From: Ophryocystis elektroscirrha
Lineage: Eukaryota > Apicomplexa > Conoidasida > Neogregarinorida > Ophryocystidae
Direction of reading: 5' to 3'
Length of the DNA stretch: 32,623 nucleotides
Assembly (NCBI GenBank): GCA_030141585.1
Contig: JAQIFP010000064.1
Coordinates: 1-32,623, forward strand
The translations under genes and the position numbers were made by a program. Below the pieces are notes generated by a model. It saw nothing but the letters and a program-made list of their open reading frames with translations, was not told the origin of the DNA and did not search any database. Positions 29,754 through 32,623 of the stretch are shown piece by piece. Each line of letters begins with the position of its first letter. The stretch's first letter is position 1.

Positions 29754-32463
29754 ATGGCAGTCTCAGCGCCAGCGGCGGCGACCAATTCTGAGCTTATTCA
29801 GATTCTAATTGATTCACAAAGTAATCAGAGATTAATTTAGTTGTTATTATCTTTAATGGCCATATCATATTTCAAATCACGCATTTTATAGGTCAGGATC
29901 AAGCTGTAAGACGTAGCGCTGAGGAAAAATTATATCATGCTGAGCAATTGAATTTTGTAAGATATTTTTAAGGTAGAACCGATAATTATTGGTGTTATTT
30001 TTTTTAGGCTGCCTACCTTGCTGAACTAGCACAAGAACTTTCAAATGAATCCAGTCAAAGTCTTGTACGTCAGCTTGCAGGAATATTACTAAAAAATGCT
30101 ATATCCGGCACTGTAAGTACTTCAAAATATATATATATATATATACATGTATATTTCATTAAATTGCAGTATATAATATGCATGATTAATAAAATACTTA
30201 ACTTACATAAAGTCTGAACGACATTAAAAGTAGTGGGTTTTTTTATATACATATGTATAAGTTTGTGTGATTTATATAACTATTCTCATCTATAAGTAAA
30301 ATATTATAATTTGTGCAATACTATATATATATATATATATATAATTTTACATATACGAGAGATTATGATATATGTATACATATATATATATATGATAATA
30401 TGTATATGTATACATACATACACATATGGAAGACATTAAATATAAAAATTAAATAAGTAATATTTCAAAAAATTAAACAGTAAATAGATTAAATTTAATT
30501 TAAATTATGAATTGACTACACATGAATTGTTAGGATCCCATAATCGATAAAACTAAACGTGAAAAATGGATGTATGTACCCGAGAATGTCAGCACTGGCA
30601 TCAAAGAAATGGTAACACCTGCGCAAAATATATATGTAGCAATTAATGGTTATGTAATACTGAATAAAAAATTAATTATATATATATATATATATATATA
30701 TTTTGTTACATGAATGATTTTCTGGTGACATAAATGATATATAAAGCTACAGTTTTGATTAATGTTCTCCAAAGGTCTTAACAACAATGCAAAGCTCATG
30801 CGAAGAAGCACAATCTGCTGCATGTCAAGTTATTGCTAAAATTGGCAGACTAGATATTACATTGAATACATGGCCTAAACTACTTCCAACTCTTATGGGG
30901 CTAATAACTGACACGAAAGGACCTCAACTCCCAAGAAAAGCTGCAGTCACAGCATTTGGTTATCTTTGTGAAGATGTTGGTCTTTTAGGAGAAGAATTAG
31001 GTGCTGAATTGTTAAATGTACAACAAAGGAATGCAATAGTAACCGCTCTTACAAAAGGTAGATTTTCTATTGATACTTATCTGTTTTTAGCCATGCAAGA
31101 CGAAGATGTAGAAATTGTATTAGCGGGTTGTCGAGCTTTTTACCATGCCGTCCCGTTCGCTCATGAGGGTATGGCGACCACTGTACGTCTAATACACAGT
31201 AAAATAAACTTGTTTTACATTATTATACATAAGTTTGCCCTTAAATATCATTAGACAATATATGATCAGATATAAATATATATATATATATATAGTTACT
31301 GCTATTTTGAATAACAAAATATACTTAGTTTGCATTCAAAGTTGTAATTTATTTGGTAATAAATTATACAAAATGTTTGATCATCTTGTATTCTTTGTAC
31401 TGTTTAACTGTTTAAGTTACATATCTGTCCATATTTATAAACTAGGAATATATACATTTTACAATTATTATTATTATTATAACAATCACATTTATTCTTT
31501 TATTTTATAAATTTTATGTCATTCACTATATACATATAAGAATATTTAGGCGGATCGCAACTTTATATTTGGACTAGTTGCACGTTGTTTAACGTGTGAA
31601 GATTTACGTGTTTTGCATGCTGCATGGGAATGTACTCTTCAATTAACAACAGAGTATTATTCACATCTTGAACCTTATGCATCTGATTTCGGACAATTAA
31701 GCTTGAAAACTATTCAAAATTATTTGGCTTTAAAAAATACGTCTCTGGAAATAAAAAGACAATCTGAAGTTGCAGCTTTAGCTGCTCTTGAATTCTGGAA
31801 CACTTTATGCGATATAGAAAATATTTTAACAACAGAAGGCTTGGAAAAAGAAAATGTAGAATCCAAACAATTTGTTAAGAGAGCAGCACCCGTTTTACTA
31901 CCCGTATTGTTTGAAACTATCACTTTTGATAATCGAGAAGTAAGCTTTAATTTTTCTTATCTAATAATTGATCTTCAGTAATTATATTTTAGTATACAAA
32001 AATACATAAGAGCTATTACATAGTTCATTAATTATTTTATTAAATAATGCCTCAAAATAACAACTACATATATATATGTATACATATGTATGTTATACAT
32101 TATTTTGTGTTTTTAACTGTTATATTTACTATTGATGTAATAATAATTTGATTTTTTGTGTTTCAAGGAATTTGAGAATGACGAATGGACACTATCCATG
32201 GCTGCTGGAACCTGCGTTGGTTTGTGTGCACAAGTTATAGGAGATGATATTTTAATACCTGCACTCGATTTTGTGAACGCTAATTTTGACGATCCCTCGT
32301 GGATTAGAAGAGATGCTGCAGTTTTAGTATATGGTAAATTATATAATTTCATATATCCGAATTAACCAAAATTAGTCTTCATTCTAATTTTACCAATATT
32401 TAATTGATTTAATATAAAAAATAAGTGTAAAAGAATTACAATTCCTAATAATAATTATTTTCA

Positions 32464-32532
<69 letters not shown>

Positions 32533-32623
32533 AAGATTTATACCAGATTAGTGAAATTAAATGTTAACATGTTTATATATATAATATATATATATTTTAT
32601 AAAAAATTTATTAAAAATATTTT
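29754..32623 (+). CDS. KPNB1: Importin subunit beta-1 (karyopherin beta), N-terminal part; 3' end outside window
   Basis: Nuclear import receptor of HEAT repeats that binds importin-alpha cargo, nucleoporins and RanGTP. Exons: 29754-29820, 29892-29956, 30008-30112, 30534-30611, 30775-31057, 31091-31182, 31550-31939 and 32168-32333; the last ends at a donor and the rest lies beyond the window. This gives 415 of about 860-880 residues. The start is ATG 29754, with an Ala-rich leader (MAVSAPAAATN) before the usual helix ELIQILIDSQ. Landmarks are RQLAGILLKNAIS, the TKREKW motif (family: k..rW), CQVIAKIGRLDITLNTWP (family: aq.iA.iA..E.P...WP), LGFWN-like EFWNTLCDIE and AAGTCVGLCAQVIGDDI..P (family: aa..cL.llA...ged.i). 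The wording resembles alveolate and plant forms more than animal ones. A 33-nt mini-intron interrupts the third repeat. Confidence 0.95.
30113..30533 (+). other. 421-nt AT-rich intron of importin beta
   Basis: (TA)n near 30127-30144 and 30322-30342, and a TATACATA cluster near 30371-30420. No gene is seen. Confidence 0.7.
31058..31090 (+). other. 33-nt stopless in-frame intron in importin beta
   Basis: GTAGATTTTC...CTGTTTTTAG lies between ACA AAA G and CC ATG CAA. It is a multiple of three and has no stop. Removing it joins TALTK to AMQDED, as the HEAT repeat spacing in this family requires; keeping it adds 11 residues. Confidence 0.8.
31183..31549 (+). other. 367-nt AT-rich intron of importin beta
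   Basis: Contains (TA)n near 31278-31294 and (ATT)n near 31464-31480. An open frame within it (31235-31510) is Tyr/Ile-rich intron sequence. Confidence 0.7.
32466..32531. repeat. (TA)n microsatellite near right edge
   Basis: About 66 nt of alternating AT in the importin-beta intron that continues past the window end. It is the longest dinucleotide run in the window. Confidence 0.95.

Noticed and set aside
31720..32352. Minus-strand ORFs in importin beta (31720-31923 and 32113-32352)
   Set aside because: Antisense of conserved importin-beta exons.

Overview
This window is a gene-dense, very AT-rich stretch of nuclear DNA from an unidentified eukaryote, probably unicellular. It contains eight spliced protein-coding genes and no recognisable bacterial, viral, plasmid or mobile-element sequence. 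The usual stop codons TAA and TAG are used. Introns run GT to AG and fall into two sets: very short ones, mostly 29-39 nt and often carrying a poly-A or poly-T run, and long ones of 150-1030 nt filled with AT repeats. Short introns, low GC and an importin-beta N-terminus that reads more like alveolate or plant forms than animal ones make an alveolate (apicomplexan-like) protist my best guess. This is weakly held. All gene models were built by hand from splice signals and reading phase, and most exon chains close without a phase error.

Layout. An (AATAT)n array opens the window (1-125). Next come the last ~656 codons of a transportin-3/importin-13-like nuclear import receptor (281-3836, +), a Mediator MED10-like subunit (3937-4504, -), and the NAD(P)H-hydrate repair enzyme NAXD (4652-6791, +), which is divergent from MED10 over a 147-bp spacer. 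A double-AAA ATPase that best fits PEX1 follows (6960-12062, -); it carries 24 perfect-length copies of an 18-bp repeat encoding STEIKD and its variants. After a 683-bp divergent spacer there is a ~1,610-residue helical protein that I cannot identify (12746-21754, +). Downstream, all on +, are the tRNA methylthiotransferase CDKAL1 (22255-25283), the ERAD ubiquitin ligase HRD1/SYVN1 (25419-27751), a p23-like CS-domain protein (28251-29463) and the first 415 codons of importin beta-1 (29754 to the window end).

Functionally these are housekeeping genes: nuclear transport at both edges, transcription, metabolite repair, probable peroxisome biogenesis, tRNA modification, ER quality control and a co-chaperone. 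They do not form a single pathway, and I see no gene cluster suggesting a dedicated new system. The points most worth checking are the mini-introns (including in-frame ones without a stop that interrupt conserved motifs), the STEIKD repeat expansion, the degenerate D1 domain of the PEX1-like protein, the N-terminal membrane anchor on CDKAL1, and the unidentified 1,610-residue protein.
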